64,000 nucleotides of DNA from Bartonella sp. AU18XJBT. Its GTDB lineage: Bacteria > Pseudomonadota > Alphaproteobacteria > Rhizobiales > Rhizobiaceae. Below the pieces are notes generated by a model. That model was not told the origin of the DNA and made no database searches. It saw only the letters and a program-made list of their open reading frames with translations. Positions 1 through 10,333 of this stretch are shown piece by piece. Numbering within the stretch: position 1 is the first letter of the stretch; each line of letters opens with the position of its first letter. The stretch spans positions 62,001-126,000 of the forward strand of contig NZ_JAQITE010000003.1 in the NCBI RefSeq assembly GCF_028618595.1, in the 5' to 3' direction. The translations under genes and the position numbers were made by a program.

Positions 1-1
1 T

Positions 2-499
2 CATTCTCCTCATGACGCTGTTTTGGGAAACCCAAATGGTAAAAGAGTGCTTGTCAATTTTTTTGATTACAACTGTGGATATTGTAAAACTTCCTATTCA
101 CATATAGAAGACTTGATAAAAGAATATCCAGATTTAAAGGTTATTATCAAGGATCTACCAATTTTAAGCTCTGATTCTATAGCGGCCCATACTGTCGCCT
201 ACGCATTTCGGAAACAATTTCCAGAGAAATATCCTCAGTTTCACAAAACGCTTTTAGTGTATCAGGGTCGTGCAAATGAAGCTAAAGCTATTAAAGTAGC
301 TGTTTCATTAGGAGCAGATGAAAAAAAACTACGTAATGCAATAAAAGATCCCACTCTGCAAAACGCTTTTAAAGAAAATATCCAAATTGCCTCTAAACTT
401 CATATTACGGGAACACCTTCTTACATTATTGGTAATAAAATATTCATTGGCGCAGCTAGGCAAGATACTCTAAAACAAGCGATAGACAATACACGGTGA
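2..499 (+). CDS. DsbA-family thiol oxidoreductase, 5' end outside window
   Basis: The reading frame is open from base 2, so the start lies upstream; an internal ATG at 23 is not the true start. The visible part is a thioredoxin-fold domain: a beta strand (VLVNFFDYN) runs into a CGYC redox pair followed by K, and near the C-terminus GTPSYIIGN contains the cis-proline of the fold (TP). This is the layout of periplasmic DsbA/DsbG/ScsC-like proteins, which oxidise or isomerise disulfides in exported proteins. A signal peptide would be expected in the missing part. The gene lies about 240 bp upstream of accB and is probably transcribed separately. The family is clear; oxidase versus isomerase cannot be decided. 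Confidence 0.85.
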   Translation, partial: HSPHDAVLGNPNGKRVLVNFFDYNCGYCKTSYSHIEDLIKEYPDLKVIIKDLPILSSDSIAAHTVAYAFRKQFPEKYPQFHKTLLVYQGRANEAKAIKVAVSLGADEKKLRNAIKDPTLQNAFKENIQIASKLHITGTPSYIIGNKIFIGAARQDTLKQAIDNTR

Positions 500-741
500 A
501 TACCTGATCAGTTTTAGACAGAATACTGTAAATGAGGTAATTTTATGCTTTCTCTTTTTTGATAACCGGCTTATAAGTGCAATTTTGCGTAAAGCAAATA
601 CGAGTTTTAAATTGCAAAGCATAATAATTTAAAGGAAATAAAAATCTTTAAAGCCTCAAAAGATGTCATCCCTAATCTAGAGATATTCTGTCATAAAATG
701 AGATAATGACGATCTTCATTGATCAAGGAGTTAGAAATAAA

Positions 742-1239
742 ATGGCAATAAAAAAAATGGATTCGGCAAAAACCGCAATTGATACAAAAATTATTCGTGA
801 TCTTGCTGAAATTTTGAATGATACAAATTTAACGAACATTGAAGTTGAACAAGGTGAGCTTCGTATTTGTGTCTCACGCCAAAATACCTCCACTTCTTCT
901 GAACAAGCAATCTATCCTCCTGTTTCTACTCCGACTTTTTCTGTACCATCTTCTCCAGTCCCAACGGCTGAATCTCCTATACAATCTATCCAAGAAGATA
1001 AATCAAAAAACACAATAACCTCTCCTATGGTTGGAACAGCTTATCTTGCACCTTCACCAGGCGCGCAACCTTTTGTAGAAGTAGGACAAAATGTTTCTGA
1101 AGGAGAGACATTACTTATTATTGAAGCCATGAAAACAATGAATCAAATTTCATCACCACGCTCAGGCACAGTAACCACTGTTCTTGTCAAAGATGGCCAA
1201 CCTGTTGAATTTGGCGAACCACTTATTATTGTTGAATAA
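742..1239 (+). CDS. accB: Biotin carboxyl carrier protein of acetyl-CoA carboxylase
   Basis: This subunit carries biotin for acetyl-CoA carboxylase and shuttles the carboxyl group from AccC to the carboxyltransferase, the first committed step of fatty acid synthesis. The C-terminal biotinyl domain has the EAMKTM motif, with the biotinylated lysine at about residue 131. A flexible Pro/Ser/Thr-rich linker (about residues 47-90) joins it to the N-terminal helical part, as in other AccB proteins. An in-frame ATG lies at 706, but the ATG at 742 is preceded by AAGGAG at 725-730 and gives the usual N-terminus and length (165 residues). accC follows after 15 bp, so the two form an operon. Confidence 0.95.
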   Translation: MAIKKMDSAKTAIDTKIIRDLAEILNDTNLTNIEVEQGELRICVSRQNTSTSSEQAIYPPVSTPTFSVPSSPVPTAESPIQSIQEDKSKNTITSPMVGTAYLAPSPGAQPFVEVGQNVSEGETLLIIEAMKTMNQISSPRSGTVTTVLVKDGQPVEFGEPLIIVE

Positions 1240-1254
1240 AGCGAGGGGACAACC

Positions 1255-2613
1255 ATGATTCGAAAAATCCTCATTGCTAATCGGGGAGAAATTGCTCTTC
1301 GCGTTTTACGTGCATGTAAAGAACTTGGCATAAAAACCGTAGCTGTTCACTCTACCGCTGATGCAGATGCAATGCATGTTCGTCTTGCTAACGAAAGTGT
1401 TTGTATTGGCCCTCCTCCTGCTCGTGATTCTTATTTGAGTATTCAGCAAATTATTGCTGCTTGTGAAATTACAGGAGCTGATGCTGTTCATCCTGGTTAT
1501 GGCTTTCTTTCTGAAAATGCAAAATTTGCAGATGTTCTAGAAGCCCATGATATTACATTCATCGGTCCAACAGCTACTCATATCCGAATCATGGGCGATA
1601 AAATCGAAGCAAAGAAAACCGCCAAAAAACTTGGTATTCCTGTAGTTCCTGGTTCAGATGGAGCAGTTACTGAAGAATCAGATGCTTTACGCACTGCTCG
1701 TGAAATTGGCTATCCAGTTATTATCAAAGCTTCTGCCGGTGGTGGTGGACGCGGTATGAAAGTCGTTCATTCTGAACAAGAATTTTCTATAGCTCTCAAA
1801 ACAACACGTTCAGAAGCGAAAGCTGCTTTTGGTGATGACGCTGTTTATATAGAGAAATATTTAGAAAAACCCCGTCATATTGAAATTCAAGTCATAGGTG
1901 ATGGTGCGGGAAATGCTATTCATTTAGGAGAACGCGATTGTTCACTTCAACGACGGCATCAAAAAGTATGGGAAGAGGCTACGTCACCTGCACTTAATGA
2001 AACTGAACGAAAAAAAATTGGTAGTATTGTTGCAAATGCCTGTGCCCAACTTGGATATCGTGGAGCTGGTACTATTGAATTTCTTTATGAAAATGGCGAA
2101 TTTTATTTTATTGAAATGAATACGCGTTTACAAGTCGAACATCCTGTAACTGAAGCTATTACAGGTATAGATTTAGTCCATGAACAAATCCATATTGCAT
2201 CAGGCTGCAAGCTTTCAGTGACACAAGATGATGTCTGTTTTTCTGGTCATGCCATTGAATGCCGTATTAATGCAGAAGATCCTATTAACTTTACGCCATC
2301 ACCTGGAACTATTACACATTTTCATACACCTGGAGGTTTAGGGATTCGTGTTGATTCTGGCGCTTATTCAGGTTACCGTATCCCTCCTTATTATGATAGC
2401 ATGATTGGCAAGCTGATTGTTCATGGACGTACCCGTTTAGAATGTATGATGCGTTTACGGCGTGCTTTAGACGAATTTGTCGTGGATGGGATAAAAACTA
2501 CACTACCTCTTTTTCGCGATCTTATTAATAATCAAGATGTTGCTGATGGTAATTATAATATTCACTGGCTAGAAAAATATCTTGCTCATCAATCAAAGTC
2601 TTCAGATTCGTAA
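1255..2613 (+). CDS. accC: Biotin carboxylase subunit of acetyl-CoA carboxylase
   Basis: This ATP-grasp enzyme carboxylates biotin on AccB with bicarbonate and ATP. At 452 residues it has full family length. It begins with the typical [14 protein letters not shown], has the glycine-rich ATP-binding loop (SAGGGGRGM) near residue 165, the [11 protein letters not shown] segment, and the catalytic region [16 protein letters not shown] near residue 290. The C-terminal biotin-carboxylase domain ([12 protein letters not shown]) is intact. GAGGGGA at 1242-1248 is a good ribosome site for the ATG. It is co-transcribed with accB; no gene follows closely, as a tRNA comes next. Confidence 0.97.
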   Translation: MIRKILIANRGEIALRVLRACKELGIKTVAVHSTADADAMHVRLANESVCIGPPPARDSYLSIQQIIAACEITGADAVHPGYGFLSENAKFADVLEAHDITFIGPTATHIRIMGDKIEAKKTAKKLGIPVVPGSDGAVTEESDALRTAREIGYPVIIKASAGGGGRGMKVVHSEQEFSIALKTTRSEAKAAFGDDAVYIEKYLEKPRHIEIQVIGDGAGNAIHLGERDCSLQRRHQKVWEEATSPALNETERKKIGSIVANACAQLGYRGAGTIEFLYENGEFYFIEMNTRLQVEHPVTEAITGIDLVHEQIHIASGCKLSVTQDDVCFSGHAIECRINAEDPINFTPSPGTITHFHTPGGLGIRVDSGAYSGYRIPPYYDSMIGKLIVHGRTRLECMMRLRRALDEFVVDGIKTTLPLFRDLINNQDVADGNYNIHWLEKYLAHQSKSSDS

Positions 2614-2819
2614 TTCGATAGCAAAATGGTGAATTCTTATAAAAGATTCTATAAGATATCAGCATAAGGATAATTCCAACCTTCTTGTAAAAATTGGTAA
2701 AAGAGGAAATAAGTTGGTTATTTTTTTATTTGTTATATAGTTTTCTTTTAATATGTACAAAATTTGATAATTTTCTGTTTTCCTTTTTTGTAAGTTTGTG
2801 CTAACTCCTACATGGTTAC

Positions 2820-2895
<76 letters not shown>

Positions 2896-3039
2896 TATGC
2901 TTTTTTAATTACGTGCAGCTTATTCATTTTCCGAGCATTTTTAAATTCAGGAGAAGATAGAGATGGGCGTGAATTTAAAAAACGTGTTATTTTTATCAAA
3001 TTTCTTTTTTAATGCTTTAAATTCAGCTAATTCCTACCA

Positions 3040-3370
3040 AGGAAAATATTAGAATTTAAGTTTCTAATGAATGCTAACAACTCCATAACATTGGCAAAAT
3101 TATCCGGTGAGCCATTATTAAAAGAATCAGATAGTTTTTTTTAAGCTCTTTCCACAAACATTTTCTTCAATAAAGCCACCTAATGCATCAGTCTTAACTT
3201 TAGGAAAGATATAACCAAAGTCTTTTAAAGCTTTAATGCGATAAAGAGTGTGATTATAAAATACATGTGTTTCATTTTTTAAAGCAAATTCTTTTCTTTA
3301 AAAAGATTATAGCCTTCTATCTAACAGCATTTTCTGCTGTAAAATTCAAATTATCTATCTGCTCAACTAA
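3040..3370 (-). pseudogene. Decayed remnant of a LYRI...DLGGFIE-type protein
   Basis: No intact gene spans this stretch. On the minus strand, about 3135-3275 translates as HTLYRIKALKDFG...DALGGFIEEN before a TGA. This resembles the N-terminus of a repeat-rich family common in Bartonella and phage islands (LYRI-ALKDF...GDLGGFIEKE, followed by GNA-type repeats), which I recall rather than searched. A second frame continues with KKLSDSFNNGSPDNFANVMEL, and several stops and frame changes separate the pieces. I read it as a fragment left by a mobile element next to tRNA-Thr. The family link rests on a short match. Confidence 0.45.
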
Positions 3371-3378
3371 AAGAACTT

Positions 3379-3885
3379 TTATTGTTTAGTTTTTATGCTT
3401 TTTTCAAAGAGATGTGGGCTTTCAAGAATAAGTTTTTCTCGTGCTTTCTGTAACTGTTTAATGACTTCATCAATCTTTGATGAAGAACAAAAAGATTCTT
3501 GGCTATTCAACAAATGCAGCCTCTCCTTTCCCTCATATAAACATTGCATCTGAGATTGAAGTATTCTAACTTCTTGAAAAAAAAGACGTCCTGTTTCCTT
3601 AAAACCATTGTTAAGTGCAAAAAGTTGATCGGAAATGGATAGCAGAATCTGTTTAAAAAAACGCTCATTTTCTTGGCGTTTACGATATTCTAAAATAAGA
3701 GCATGGCTTATCTCATCTAACTGTTTTTTTGTAGAATCAATTTTACGCAATAAATTTGGTTTTTCCCCCATATCACCTTTTCTCACCTTCACAAGCATAG
3801 CATGAATATCTAACAACTTAATTGCGGAATGAGATAAATAATCAACAACTGTAGGTGTATTAATATAGCGTTTCCGTGCAATCAT
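3379..3885 (-). CDS. Hypothetical coiled-coil protein
   Basis: I do not recognise this 168-residue protein. It has no signal peptide or membrane segment. It is rich in Glu, Lys, Leu and Gln, and from about residue 45 to the end it looks like long amphipathic helices with heptad-like spacing, so a coiled coil is likely. The ATG at 3885 is preceded by AGGTGAG at a good distance; the GTG just upstream sits too close. It stands alone between the decayed remnant and a convergently unrelated esterase gene. Its size and helical look recall small export chaperones such as FlgN, but there is no motif or neighbour to support that. Confidence 0.6.
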   Translation of the reverse strand: MIARKRYINTPTVVDYLSHSAIKLLDIHAMLVKVRKGDMGEKPNLLRKIDSTKKQLDEISHALILEYRKRQENERFFKQILLSISDQLFALNNGFKETGRLFFQEVRILQSQMQCLYEGKERLHLLNSQESFCSSSKIDEVIKQLQKAREKLILESPHLFEKSIKTKQ

Positions 3886-4021
3886 CACAAACTCACCTAA
3901 TGACTGTTTTTACATTCATCCCGCTATTTATTTTCTATTTTACAAAGCCATTCTAAAGAAAGTGCTAAAAAATATTACCTCCAATGCATTATTCGATGGA
4001 ACCTCTTCTCTCTTTTCACTA

Positions 4022-5194
4022 TCAACGTGGAATCCTTGGAGAGAGAAAACGTACAGGTGTATAAAGGATAAGATGTGTTGTTTTCTCCAACACGCTACTA
4101 CCATCAGCAAGAAGGGCTTGACTAGGTGACAATTCTGTACCTTGCATAATTGTGGAAGCCAAAGAACCTTCTCGAGAAAGAGCCATCAACGTTGGCGAAG
4201 ATGCAAAGACATTGTGTGCTCCCCCATCCACATGAGAGAAATCAAGAACAGCTATTCCATTTTTACGCAACATTTCAATATCTGAGCCATCGCCCACACG
4301 ATGATGTCCACCGGTAAGACGTCCTGAAACCGCGAGAGCTTTATCCGCTCTGGATACTAAAATAGCTGTTGGCTGCGGAAGTTTTTTTATATCATTAAGT
4401 TGGCGCTCAAATACATCAACATCAATGTCTGGTGCCGCCATTAATAAACTTGTAATACGACGAATAGGCTTATATTTTTTCTGTAAGGCTAAAGTTCTAA
4501 ATGCCTCCATTATAACAAAATTGCCCATAGAATGCGCAATAACCGAAATCTGATCAGCATTGGTTTCACTAATAAGTGTTAAAAGCTCTATCAATCCGTC
4601 ACGGGCAAAATTAGCACTGTCACGATCATAAATATAAAGAGGAACAGATCCGGCAGAAGGCCAAGAATAATGCACAGCGACAACATTTAAAGAATAATCG
4701 TGTGTAAACTGTGCTGTACGAAATGTACCATCTGCAAAATTATTATTATACCCATGGATAAAAAGAAAAATTTCTCTTTTTCCTTTTGGCTTTTTTGCTA
4801 AAGCAGCATTTAATTGCTGTTTAAACTGTTCTTTATTATCGTATTTTTGCAATGCTACTGCTGCAAAATACTTATCATGCGTAGGTTTATACGCATTTAT
4901 TTCAACAACTCCCTTTACATGTTGCTGAGGAATTCCTACATCAATGCGATTATAATGAACTTTATTTGATCTCTCTGCACCATAAGGTTGAGCGTAATTA
5001 TTTTGCATCATACGACTTGTTGCAACATACACTGGAACGATGGCTTTTGGAGAAACTGGTTTCCCTTCAACTTCCCTTTCTACGGCAGTCATAGAAGGTG
5101 TTGCATGCACCCCATGCCAAAGTACAGCACGTGAATCACTACATGCTGACAATAAAGAAATACAAATAAGAAGTGTTAAATATCTCAAAATCAT
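4022..5194 (-). CDS. Alpha/beta-hydrolase lipoprotein (DUF900 family)
   Basis: The 390-residue product is a predicted secreted lipoprotein: the N-terminus MILRYLTLLICISLLSAC is a type II signal peptide with its lipobox cysteine at residue 18. The body carries an alpha/beta-hydrolase fold of the DUF900 esterase family, with FLFIHGYNNNF for the oxyanion strand, HYSWPSAG, the nucleophile elbow AHSMGN, and a late Asp/His pair (PDIDVDVF and DFSHVDGG). The substrate is unknown. A longer frame extends to 5359, but the ATG at 5194 with GAGAAG upstream starts the signal peptide and is preferred. It is a single gene; tRNA-Leu lies upstream. Confidence 0.85.
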   Translation of the reverse strand: MILRYLTLLICISLLSACSDSRAVLWHGVHATPSMTAVEREVEGKPVSPKAIVPVYVATSRMMQNNYAQPYGAERSNKVHYNRIDVGIPQQHVKGVVEINAYKPTHDKYFAAVALQKYDNKEQFKQQLNAALAKKPKGKREIFLFIHGYNNNFADGTFRTAQFTHDYSLNVVAVHYSWPSAGSVPLYIYDRDSANFARDGLIELLTLISETNADQISVIAHSMGNFVIMEAFRTLALQKKYKPIRRITSLLMAAPDIDVDVFERQLNDIKKLPQPTAILVSRADKALAVSGRLTGGHHRVGDGSDIEMLRKNGIAVLDFSHVDGGAHNVFASSPTLMALSREGSLASTIMQGTELSPSQALLADGSSVLEKTTHLILYTPVRFLSPRIPR

Positions 5195-5385
5195 TATACT
5201 TCTCACAGCAATGTCACCCCACCTTATAAAAATATAACATTTCAAATGCATAGATAAAGTAATAAAAAACGAAACTTTCTTAGAAACACAGCAACAAATA
5301 ACATATAACAAAGATTTTTCTATAATGCGTATAAATACCCTCTCTCTAAATAAATTCATGTCATTATGGAGGACTCACTGCTAAC

Positions 5386-5470
5386 TGGTGCGGTCGAGAA
5401 GACTCGAACTTCCACGGGTTGCCCCACAGCGACCTCAACGCTGCGCGTCTACCAATTCCGCCACGACCGC
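5386..5470 (-). tRNA. tRNA-Leu (anticodon GAG)
   Basis: This is an 85-base class II tRNA on the minus strand with acceptor GCGGTCG/CGACCGC, a D arm ending in TGGTAGACGC, anticodon stem CAGCG/CGCTG around TTGAGGT (anticodon GAG), a long variable arm (TGGGGCAACCCG), a T arm with GTTCGAGTC, and an encoded CCA. Confidence 0.95.
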
Positions 5471-5607
5471 ACGTGGAAAGAAAAAATTTGGTTTTTAGCC
5501 TTTAACAAATCATAAAGAAAGGTACAAGCCAATTTCCTCTTTCTCATAATTTATTTTTATCCGGATGCTTTATAACCTAATAGAGATTACTAAGAATATG
5601 GGCTTTA

Positions 5608-6219
5608 CTATGATCTTTGAATCATCATCATAAAATGTGCTTGTGCAGCTTGATCTTTTTCATAATAACCATGAAAGTTTTTTGTAATTGTTGTAGAGCC
5701 CTGTTTTTGGATTCCTCTCATAGCCATACACATGTGTTCAGCCTCAATCAATACTGCTACACCATGAGGCTTCAGATACGTTTTTAACGCGTGAGCCACT
5801 TGCGCTGTCATAGCTTCTTGAGTTTGTAAACGACGAGAAAAAATATCTACAACACGTACAATTTTTGAAAGGCCAACAATTTTTTCATTCGGAAGATATG
5901 CTATATGTGCTTTCCCAATAATTGGGATCATATGATGCTCACAGTGTGAATAAAAAGGTATATTTTTTACGATTATGGCTTCATTGTATCCTGAAACCTC
6001 TTCAAAAACTGTACCTAAGGTTTCTTTAACTGATTGACTATAACCATTAAAAAGCTCGCGATATGCCTTGGCTATACGTTTTGGAGTATCTAAAAGCCCT
6101 TCTCTATTTGGATTTTCCCCTATCCATAAGAGTAATGTACGAATCGCTTCTTCCACCTCTTCAATACTCGGACGCTTTTCTTCAGATAAATTCGCGTCTT
6201 CTTTAACAACATTACGCAT
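5608..6219 (-). CDS. folE: GTP cyclohydrolase I
   Basis: This enzyme converts GTP to 7,8-dihydroneopterin triphosphate, the first step of folate synthesis. The 203-residue protein has the family signatures: [10 protein letters not shown] near residue 42, the zinc-binding CEHHMIP motif near residue 92, and the late cysteine in [10 protein letters not shown] that completes the zinc site. The start has GGAG upstream. It is divergent from the NifU-like gene at 6345, so the roughly 125 bp between them must hold both promoters. Confidence 0.97.
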   Translation of the reverse strand: MRNVVKEDANLSEEKRPSIEEVEEAIRTLLLWIGENPNREGLLDTPKRIAKAYRELFNGYSQSVKETLGTVFEEVSGYNEAIIVKNIPFYSHCEHHMIPIIGKAHIAYLPNEKIVGLSKIVRVVDIFSRRLQTQEAMTAQVAHALKTYLKPHGVAVLIEAEHMCMAMRGIQKQGSTTITKNFHGYYEKDQAAQAHFMMMIQRS

Positions 6220-6344
6220 TCAAAAACTCCAAGCTTACTCTATACAAAGCATTTGCTCCATACCTATTTCATTTTGTATAATCTCTATATAAGCGAATTA
6301 AAAGTTTAAACAATCACGACTCTCAAAATTTCAGGCAATAGCGT

Positions 6345-6773
6345 ATGATTGATAATATCTATAATGATAAAATACTTAAATATGCTGCACATATAGGAAA
6401 AATTGGGCGTCTTAATAATCCTGATGCAACATCAAGAAAACATGCACATCTTTGTGGTTCAACAATCACTGTAGATTTAAAAGCGGAAAATGGTATTATT
6501 ACGGATTTTGCCCATGAAATACATGCATGTGTACTAGGGCAAGCTTCGGCTTCACTTTTAGCATCTCATATCATCGGACAAACAACACAAGATCTTAAAA
6601 TATTGCGTGAAGTTATATATCAAATGCTAACACAAAATGGTCCTTCTCCTCAAGCTCCATTTGAGGATTTTTCTTGCTTACAGCCCATTAAAGACTATAA
6701 AGTGCGCCATGCAGCAATACTACTACCCTTTGATGCAACAATAGACTGCATCCAAAAAATTGAAGAAAAATAA
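6345..6773 (+). CDS. NifU/IscU-like protein lacking the third ligand cysteine
   Basis: This 142-residue protein matches the NifU N-terminal/IscU fold. Cysteines occur in LCGST (residue 37) and HACVLGQAS (residue 60). The third scaffold cysteine, normally in an R-x-x-C-x-x-LP context, is replaced by alanine (RHAAILLPFDA). Iron-sulfur scaffold function therefore should not be assumed. I recall such diverged homologues near folE and yidD in other Rhizobiales. The stop TAA directly abuts the yidD ATG, so the two are translated from one message. Confidence 0.8.
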   Translation: MIDNIYNDKILKYAAHIGKIGRLNNPDATSRKHAHLCGSTITVDLKAENGIITDFAHEIHACVLGQASASLLASHIIGQTTQDLKILREVIYQMLTQNGPSPQAPFEDFSCLQPIKDYKVRHAAILLPFDATIDCIQKIEEK

Positions 6774-7124
6774 ATGTTTAAATCACAATCTCGACAAAAA
6801 AAATTGACTCGAAATTACACAGGCACGTGGCAAAAAACACCCGGACGATTATTGGGTATTTTCTTAATACGTTTCTATCAGATAACTCTTTCGAGTCTTA
6901 TAGGCAATCAATGTCGCCATGCCCCGACTTGTTCAGAATATACATATGAAGCGATTGCACGCCATGGGCTTTGGGCTGGTGCATGGATGGGACTCTTTCG
7001 TATCATACGTTGTGGTCCCTTTGGAACAGATGGCTTTGATCCAGTGCCTATTTCGCTTGGAAATTCTTGCTGTTTTTATAAACCTTGGCGTTACTGGAAA
7101 ATTTCTGACAAACACAACAAATAA
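6774..7124 (+). CDS. yidD: Membrane protein insertion efficiency factor YidD
   Basis: YidD is a small membrane-associated protein that assists YidC-dependent insertion of inner-membrane proteins. The 116-residue product has the family core: an amphipathic N-terminal helix (LIRFYQITLSSLIG), the cysteine motif CRHAPTCSEYTYEAI, and the end GLFRIIRCGPFG-GFDPVP. Its ATG follows the preceding stop with no gap, which suggests translational coupling. In many bacteria yidD sits near rnpA and yidC; here it is separate, as in other Rhizobiales. Confidence 0.95.
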   Translation: MFKSQSRQKKLTRNYTGTWQKTPGRLLGIFLIRFYQITLSSLIGNQCRHAPTCSEYTYEAIARHGLWAGAWMGLFRIIRCGPFGTDGFDPVPISLGNSCCFYKPWRYWKISDKHNK

Positions 7125-7235
7125 TCCTTTTCTTTTTTCGTATGTATTGATAAAAAATCAGTCTATAAGCTTTTTACTCAATTTTCACGAAACCATCCGC
7201 AATCGTTAGCGGAATTGGATTAAAAGGGTGTTTTT

Positions 7236-9212
7236 ATGTCTTGCTCTATTTCTCTTTTTTTCCCCGATGGTTCAAAACGTAATTACCCCGCCGAAATGAC
7301 AGGCTTGGAATTAGCAGAATCCATTTCTAAATCACTCGCAAAAAAAGCAGTCGCCTATAGTCTTGAGGGTATTATACGAGACTTATCGGATCCATTGGAA
7401 CAATCTGGTCAAGTAGAGATTATTACCCGAGAAGATTCACGCGCTCTTGAGCTCATAAGGCATGATTGCGCCCATGTCCTTGCTGAAGCAGTGCAAGAAC
7501 TCTTTCCGGAAACGCAAGTAACAATAGGTCCTGTCATTGAGAATGGATTCTATTATGATTTTGCACGTCAACAACCTTTTACATTAGATGATCTCACCGT
7601 CATTGAAAAGAAAATGCGTGAAATTATCCAACGCAATAAACCTTTTAGAAAAGAAATTTGGTCTCGTGAAAAAGCGAGACAAATTTTTTCTGAGAAAAAG
7701 GAATTTTATAAAGTTGAACTTATTGATAGCATTCCTGAAAATCAAGATTTGAAAGTCTATTATCAAGGTGATTGGTTTGATCTTTGCCGCGGACCGCACA
7801 TGCAATCTACAGGACAAATTGGGAATGCTTTCAAATTAATGAAGGTCGCAGGAGCTTATTGGCGTGGTGATGCTAATAATCCAATGCTCACGAGAATTTA
7901 TGGAACAGCATTTGCAAATGAAAATGACTTAAAAGCCTACCTCCATATGCTAGAAGAAGCTGAAAAACGTGATCATCGCCGCTTGGGACGTGAAATGGAC
8001 TTATTTCATTTTCAAGAAGAAGGGCCAGGAATGATTTTTTGGCACAAAAAAGGTTGGAAAATGTTCCAAAATTTGATCAACTATATGCGTAGACGCCTTG
8101 ATGATCATCAATATGCTGAAGTTAATGCACCACAAGTTCTTGATAGGTCACTCTGGGAAATATCTGGCCATTGGGGCTGGTATAAAGAAAATATGTTCAA
8201 AGTCATTCCAGCAGCAGAAGATTCAGATCATAGGAATGTTTATGCCCTTAAGCCCATGAATTGCCCTGGTCATGTGCAAATTTTTAAACATGGTTTAAAA
8301 TCTTATCGTGATTTGCCTATTAGACTTGCTGAATTTGGACTTGTTCATCGTTATGAGCCTTCAGGCTCTTTACATGGTCTTATGCGTGTGCGTGGTTTTA
8401 CGCAAGATGATGCACATATTTTTTGTACTGATGAACAATTAGCCGATGAATGTCTCAGTATTAATGATCTTATTTTATCAACTTATGCTGATTTTGGTTT
8501 TAAAGAAATCAGTCTTAAACTTTCAACACGTCCAGAAAAACGAGTTGGGTCTGATGCATTATGGGATCATGCAGAAAGTATCATGGAATCTGTCCTTAAA
8601 ACAATTAAAACAAAATTTGCAGGACAAATCAAAACAAGCATCCTTCCAGGTGAAGGAGCATTTTATGGTCCAAAATTTGAATACACATTAAAGGATGCTA
8701 TCGGTCGTGAATGGCAATGTGGAACAACACAAATAGACTTTAATCTCCCCGAACGTTTTGGTGCATTCTATATTGATAAAGATTCAGAAAAACGTCAACC
8801 TGTTATGATCCACCGTGCTATTTTCGGATCAATGGAGCGTTTTCTTGGTATATTAATCGAAAATTTTTCTGGACATATGCCACTTTGGCTTGCTCCTGAA
8901 CAAGTTGTTGTTGCAACAATTACATCTGAAGCAAATGAATATGCTCAAAAAATAACGGCAAAACTTAAAGCTATAGGGCTTTCCGCAACAATAGATCTCC
9001 GCAATGAAAAAATTAACTATAAAATACGAGAACATTCTTTACAAAAAGTCCCCGTAATTTTGGTATGTGGTAAACGTGAAGCTGAAACAAACAGCGTAAA
9101 TATGCGCCGCTTAGGAAGTACAAATCAAACCCTTTTATCTGTAGAAGATATGATTAAACAACTCTTAAATGAGGCAACACCTCCGGATTTGCAACGTGTA
9201 ATAAATGCATAA
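7236..9212 (+). CDS. thrS: Threonyl-tRNA synthetase
   Basis: This class II synthetase charges tRNA-Thr. The 658-residue protein has all domains in order: a TGS domain (about 1-62), the editing domain with the [10 protein letters not shown] motif (about residue 73), the catalytic core with [10 protein letters not shown] (about 343) and [21 protein letters not shown], motif 3 ([16 protein letters not shown]), and the C-terminal anticodon-binding domain ([10 protein letters not shown] onward). AAGGGTG precedes the ATG. It stands about 110 bp after yidD. I saw no T-box-like leader. Confidence 0.98.
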   Translation: MSCSISLFFPDGSKRNYPAEMTGLELAESISKSLAKKAVAYSLEGIIRDLSDPLEQSGQVEIITREDSRALELIRHDCAHVLAEAVQELFPETQVTIGPVIENGFYYDFARQQPFTLDDLTVIEKKMREIIQRNKPFRKEIWSREKARQIFSEKKEFYKVELIDSIPENQDLKVYYQGDWFDLCRGPHMQSTGQIGNAFKLMKVAGAYWRGDANNPMLTRIYGTAFANENDLKAYLHMLEEAEKRDHRRLGREMDLFHFQEEGPGMIFWHKKGWKMFQNLINYMRRRLDDHQYAEVNAPQVLDRSLWEISGHWGWYKENMFKVIPAAEDSDHRNVYALKPMNCPGHVQIFKHGLKSYRDLPIRLAEFGLVHRYEPSGSLHGLMRVRGFTQDDAHIFCTDEQLADECLSINDLILSTYADFGFKEISLKLSTRPEKRVGSDALWDHAESIMESVLKTIKTKFAGQIKTSILPGEGAFYGPKFEYTLKDAIGREWQCGTTQIDFNLPERFGAFYIDKDSEKRQPVMIHRAIFGSMERFLGILIENFSGHMPLWLAPEQVVVATITSEANEYAQKITAKLKAIGLSATIDLRNEKINYKIREHSLQKVPVILVCGKREAETNSVNMRRLGSTNQTLLSVEDMIKQLLNEATPPDLQRVINA

Positions 9213-9789
9213 CATCACAGAAGATGGTAATACGTTAATTTTTTTACTATAAATCTTCAATTTTTGCACAAAATGAAACGATTTGATGTTGTCGTGCATT
9301 TTGCTTTTATACACAATTACCGAACACCAGAAAGAAGCACGTGATCATTCTTTACAAGGTGGATTGGTGAAAAATTGAATGTACGCTATGAGCTGTTTAA
9401 ATGTAAAAATCATAGACAATTGAATATTAATGATAACATTCATCTTTTACCTTTATAATAAAAAGATAGTGCTATTATCAAGGATAGATCATTACGATAA
9501 TGATAGAAACATCAATCAAGGAGACTGAAAACAAGATTATATTTATTAATAAAAATATGTAAAATTAGCTGAACAATAATGTGTCTTATTCGTAAGATAA
9601 GCCCTTATAAAAAAGACAGTATGTTGATTTATAATGATAATATATCTTTATTCATATTAAATAAGGTTTCTAATATCATAAGATTCTCTCATTTTTAATA
9701 TGTTTATGTTGAATCTATCAAAATCATTTTTTGACACGAGACAAGCGGAATAAGTGTGTGGTTAAAATTATTGAGAAAGGACTTTTAAA
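9213..9789. other. AT-rich spacer after thrS
   Basis: No gene, tRNA or clear terminator is visible. A short open stretch on the plus strand near 9315-9375 (NYRTPERSTRDHSLQGG) could be a fragment of a lost gene, but it is too short to assign. Confidence 0.4.
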
Positions 9790-10300
9790 ATGCCCACAAT
9801 GAACCGCCTAAAGTGCTACGGATTGTTGCAATCATTGAGGGTAGGCTAAACTTAATGCTGATGCCGACTTGCTCCTTCATAAATGTAAAAATACCAGTAC
9901 TCAATGGGTTTACCATTATATCATTCACGAGAAATCATGGTAAAATAAGCTTAAGAAGCCTTAAGAAACATTGCTTTAAAACAAGCACATGAATTGGTAA
10001 ACCAATGGGCATTATACATCCCGCAATTTGCACTGATGAGATATTGACTTAACTTTTTATAAAACCAAATCAAAGAAAAATGGCAAAACTCAGCGCTTAT
10101 TCTTTCCCTTCTTCATATTTTACCAAATTAAAAACCTTATAAAAAACTCGTTAAATATACACATACGATACATGACTACCGTTGGACGTATAAAACTCTG
10201 GGTACATCCATAAAACGTCTAAATATCTACAAAACACATTGCCATGCTAGACGCTAGATATTGATTTGTAAAACAATTTCAAAACACATGTTTTGCTAAA
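9790..10300 (+). pseudogene. Tyrosine-recombinase (phage integrase) pseudogene, N-terminal and central parts
   Basis: A GAAAGGA ribosome site and ATG at 9790 open with MPTMNRL, a start typical of alphaproteobacterial P4-like integrases, but frameshifts and stops follow at once. Recognisable pieces in three frames are DADLLLHKCKN and TQWVYHYIIHEKSW (about 9855-9945), LRNIALKQAHELVNQW (about 9955-10010), and LLHILPN followed by TYKTLGTSIKRLNIY (about 10105-10230). These correspond to the arm-binding domain and the start of the core-binding domain. The catalytic C-terminal domain is absent here. The gene is dead; the match is from memory of the family. Confidence 0.7.
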
Positions 10301-10333
10301 AAAGAAACACATATAAAATAAAAAAATACTATT

